NCBI GenBank assembly: GCA_027334785.1
Contig: DAHWQF010000149.1
Location: forward strand, 1-7,696
DNA: 7,696 nucleotides
Origin: Acidimicrobiaceae bacterium
Lineage (GTDB): Bacteria > Actinomycetota > Acidimicrobiia > Acidimicrobiales > Palsa-688
Direction of reading: 5' to 3'
The position numbers were made by a program, and so were the translations under genes. Below are positions 6,034-7,696 of the stretch, piece after piece. The stretch's first letter is position 1. Each line of letters starts with the position of its first letter. The notes beneath the pieces are model-generated. The model did no database searches. It was not told the origin of the DNA and saw only the letters and a program-made list of their open reading frames with translations.

Positions 6034-6841
6034 AGGGGCTGCTCCCGTTTTGTTGGTCGGCTGGGGTCGCGGTGCCTGTCTCGATATAGAACGTGCTTTT
6101 GGTCGAGACGGCCAGGTTTGGGAGGAGCCCGCCGAACGAGGTTGCGGGAAGTCGCGCCGAGACGAGTAGTTGGCAGTTGGTGTGGCATGAGGCAGGTGTG
6201 GCTTGACGCTGTGGCTGGGTCGTTGCGCTCGCAGGGCCGGTACAGCTGACCGTGATGTTGTTGTAGTCGCTGCCAAGCGCAGGGTCGTTGGTGCCAGCTG
6301 AGCTGGAGGTGGATAGCTGAGTGCAGTTGCCCAAGGGGTCGGTCGTGGTACAGTTCCAGGTCCCCCCGGCTCCCTCCTGGAGGGCCTCTTGGTCCGCGAG
6401 TTGGCCAGCCGGTGGTTGCGAGGGGGAAGGCGGAGGGCTGACGATCTGTTGCCAGGTCCCGTGGTCGCGGATGTAGTAGCCGTCGAGCCAGCTGTAATCG
6501 GCGCAACTGCTGAGGTCTTGGTGGCAGTGGGCGGCATCAGGTATGGGCAGGGAGGTGAGAGGCTGGCTGGGGCTGCTTAGGCCGACAGGAGTGCCTATCT
6601 GCACTGCTATGGTGCAGTCCGGCTGGCTCAACTGGCCGCATCCGGTGCTGACCTGGCCGACCGCGGTCATGCGCGCACCGGTCTGGACGGCATTGCGAAG
6701 TTGGGCCCAGCCCGCGAACATCACGCCGAACTGGACCATGGCGAACAGCATGAGAGCAAAGACCGGGAGGACAAGGGCAAATTCGACCAAGGCGGCTCCG
6801 TGGTCAGCACGGTAGCGCCGGCGCCAGGGCGCGTGCCTCAT
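6026..6841 (-). CDS. tadE: TadE-family pilus assembly protein with Cys-rich extracytoplasmic extension
   Basis: 271 residues. The N-terminal TadE signature is clear: HGAALVEFALVLPVFALMLF (14-33), with a prepilin-like Gly15|Ala16 site and Glu20 at +5, then a membrane helix and MVQFGVMF. In Tad systems TadE is a pseudopilin processed by the prepilin peptidase and needed for fibre assembly. Usual TadE proteins are about 130-200 residues; this one carries roughly 200 residues of extracytoplasmic sequence with ten cysteines (68, 76, 106, 113, 164, 173, 200, 219, 223, 270). It contains LPIP (98-101), WLDGYY (118-123) and a proline/serine linker (SPPPSPSQPP, 135-144). ATG 6841 overlaps the tadC stop as ATGA, and the tadE stop overlaps the GTG of the TadG-like gene, so all three are translationally coupled. 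Confidence 0.88.
   Translation of the reverse strand: MRHAPWRRRYRADHGAALVEFALVLPVFALMLFAMVQFGVMFAGWAQLRNAVQTGARMTAVGQVSTGCGQLSQPDCTIAVQIGTPVGLSSPSQPLTSLPIPDAAHCHQDLSSCADYSWLDGYYIRDHGTWQQIVSPPPSPSQPPAGQLADQEALQEGAGGTWNCTTTDPLGNCTQLSTSSSAGTNDPALGSDYNNITVSCTGPASATTQPQRQATPASCHTNCQLLVSARLPATSFGGLLPNLAVSTKSTFYIETGTATPADQQNGSSPCA
6042..6046 (-). promoter_or_regulatory. Ribosome binding site deciding the GTG start of the TadG-like gene
   Basis: GGGAG on the minus strand lies eight bases before GTG 6033, inside the last codons of tadE. It favours this GTG over any start farther upstream in the overlapping open frame. Confidence 0.6.
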
Positions 6842-7696
6842 TTGATGAGGTCCCGGTAGATCTCGATGGCCGCCGGCCCGAGCACGACGACGAACAGTGC
6901 GGGCAGGACGCAGAAGACCAAGGGGAACAGCATCTTTACTGGGGCTTTCTGCGCTCGCTCCTGGGTGTGCTGGTGCTGCGCGGCCCGAGACTCCTTGGCC
7001 TGGGCGCGCAAGATAGAACCGATCGAGATGCCGAAAGTCTGTGCCTGGGCGAGGGCCATTAGGAAAGAACGCAGTTCGTCTACCCCGGTTCGACGGTCGA
7101 TGGCTTCCAGTGCTTCGCGGTGCCCCGAGCCCATGCGGACCTCGCCGAGGTAGCGAGAAAACTCCTCACTCAAAGGCCCCGGCACTGAGCCGACCGAGCG
7201 TGCGAGGGCCTGGTCGAAGCCAAGCCCTGCTTCGACGCTGATCATGAGCAGTTCGACCAGCGCCGGCAGGTCGCGGCGTATCCTGTCCTGCCGCTGCGAG
7301 ACCAGGTGGTTGAGAAGAGCCTCTGGGCCGAGCGCGAGCAGGGCTGCGACGATGATGAAGCCGAGGAGGGCAGACAGCCCGCGCAGGGGCAACAGCAGTT
7401 CCAGGGCTGAAGCGGGTACCACGGCCGCCAACGTCACCAACCGAAGGGCAAAAAACCTCTCCTGGTCGAGAACCCGACCTTTTCCGGCAAGTTGCAGGCG
7501 CCTCTCCCTGGTAGCTGTGTAGGCGGGCGGGCTTAGCCTGTGCCCGAGCCGTCCGAGAGCCGCTAGAGCGGCGAGCGCGGGCTGGGGCGTGGCCTGCTCT
7601 TCGGCGTGCTCGCTCGACGAGGTCGGGAGGTGCGCCAAATAGCCCGCGCTGGCTTGGCCGGCTGAGGCCCACCCGGTGGCAGAACGGAGCGTGGCG
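6838..7696 (-). CDS. tadC: TadC, type II secretion F-like Tad platform protein (5' end outside window)
   Basis: Inner-membrane platform protein of the Tad pilus, expected to work with TadB and the TadA ATPase to push pilins into the fibre. Counting from an in-frame TTG at 7638, a juxtamembrane basic segment (RLGHRLSPP, then TRERRLQLAGKGR) is followed by two helices (about 62-104) and a T2SSF domain at about 120-255. That domain has DLPALVELLMISVEAGLGFD (123-142), GEVRMGSGHREALEAIDRR (165-183), AQAQTFGISIGSILRAQAKE (197-216) and a final helix ending in VVLGPAA. The TTG has no Shine-Dalgarno, and the frame stays open for 19 more codons to the window edge. The first TadC membrane helix is also missing, so the true start probably lies beyond 7696. 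The stop overlaps the tadE start. Confidence 0.88.
   Translation of the reverse strand, partial: ATLRSATGWASAGQASAGYLAHLPTSSSEHAEEQATPQPALAALAALGRLGHRLSPPAYTATRERRLQLAGKGRVLDQERFFALRLVTLAAVVPASALELLLPLRGLSALLGFIIVAALLALGPEALLNHLVSQRQDRIRRDLPALVELLMISVEAGLGFDQALARSVGSVPGPLSEEFSRYLGEVRMGSGHREALEAIDRRTGVDELRSFLMALAQAQTFGISIGSILRAQAKESRAAQHQHTQERAQKAPVKMLFPLVFCVLPALFVVVLGPAAIEIYRDLIK

Noticed and set aside
5760..6506. 248-codon open frame on the minus strand
   Set aside because: Shadow frame across tadE and the TadG-like gene, Arg/Pro/Ser-rich; fragments only reflect the real genes in another frame.
6034..6537. Upstream extension of the TadG-like frame
   Set aside because: It is the out-of-frame shadow of tadE, Thr/Pro/Arg-rich, and the Tad domain begins just after GTG 6033.
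1..7696. CRISPR array, tRNA/rRNA, insertion sequence or prophage signs
   Set aside because: No regular direct repeats, RNA-gene-like folds, transposase motifs or flanking terminal repeats were seen; the window reads as ordinary chromosomal genes.

Overview
The window is high-GC, gene-dense bacterial DNA. It has short gaps, GTG/TTG starts and overlapping stop/start codons. The gene set is a NarL/LuxR-type two-component pair, Flp pilins, TadC/TadE/TadG-like proteins and GT87/GT-C membrane enzymes. Together these best fit an actinobacterium-like organism (Actinomycetota). Nothing in the sequence fixes genus or class.

Layout. (1) Positions 1-1354 (+) hold the 3' end of a sensor histidine kinase (HisKA_3 and HATPase domains; the 5' part lies outside the window) and its LuxR-family response regulator. 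(2) Positions 1416-2921 (-) hold a multi-pass GT-C-like membrane protein that converges on the regulator. (3) A divergent intergenic region of about 205 bp precedes a plus-strand cluster: a short Flp-type pilin (3127-3345), a larger pilin-like protein with a C-terminal beta-rich, four-cysteine domain (3401-3964), and a GT87/DUF2029-type polyprenol-phosphate-mannose-dependent glycosyltransferase (3969-5141). (4) From 7696 down to 5146 (-) lie tadC (open to the window edge), tadE and a tadG-like gene, each overlapping the next. This set converges on the glycosyltransferase with only 4 bp between stop codons.

How the genes fit together. Most of the window reads as the pilin end of a Tad (tight adherence, type IVc) pilus locus. 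TadC is the inner-membrane platform. TadE and the TadG-like protein are pseudopilin-type or membrane-anchored assembly proteins. The two plus-strand genes supply the major pilin and probably a minor, tip or adhesive pilin. The ATPase (TadA), TadB and the prepilin peptidase are not in the window; tadA and tadB would be expected just beyond position 7696. Two predicted membrane glycosyltransferases flank the pilins, which suggests pilin or surface glycosylation, but this is inference.

The least expected feature is a cysteine-rich extracytoplasmic region shared by TadE and the TadG-like protein. It contains LPIP, C-x4-WLDGYY, a DxQAxQ-like segment and WxC, and each protein has ten extracytoplasmic cysteines. 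I do not know this as part of the canonical TadE or TadG domains. No tRNA, rRNA, CRISPR array, insertion sequence or origin was seen.
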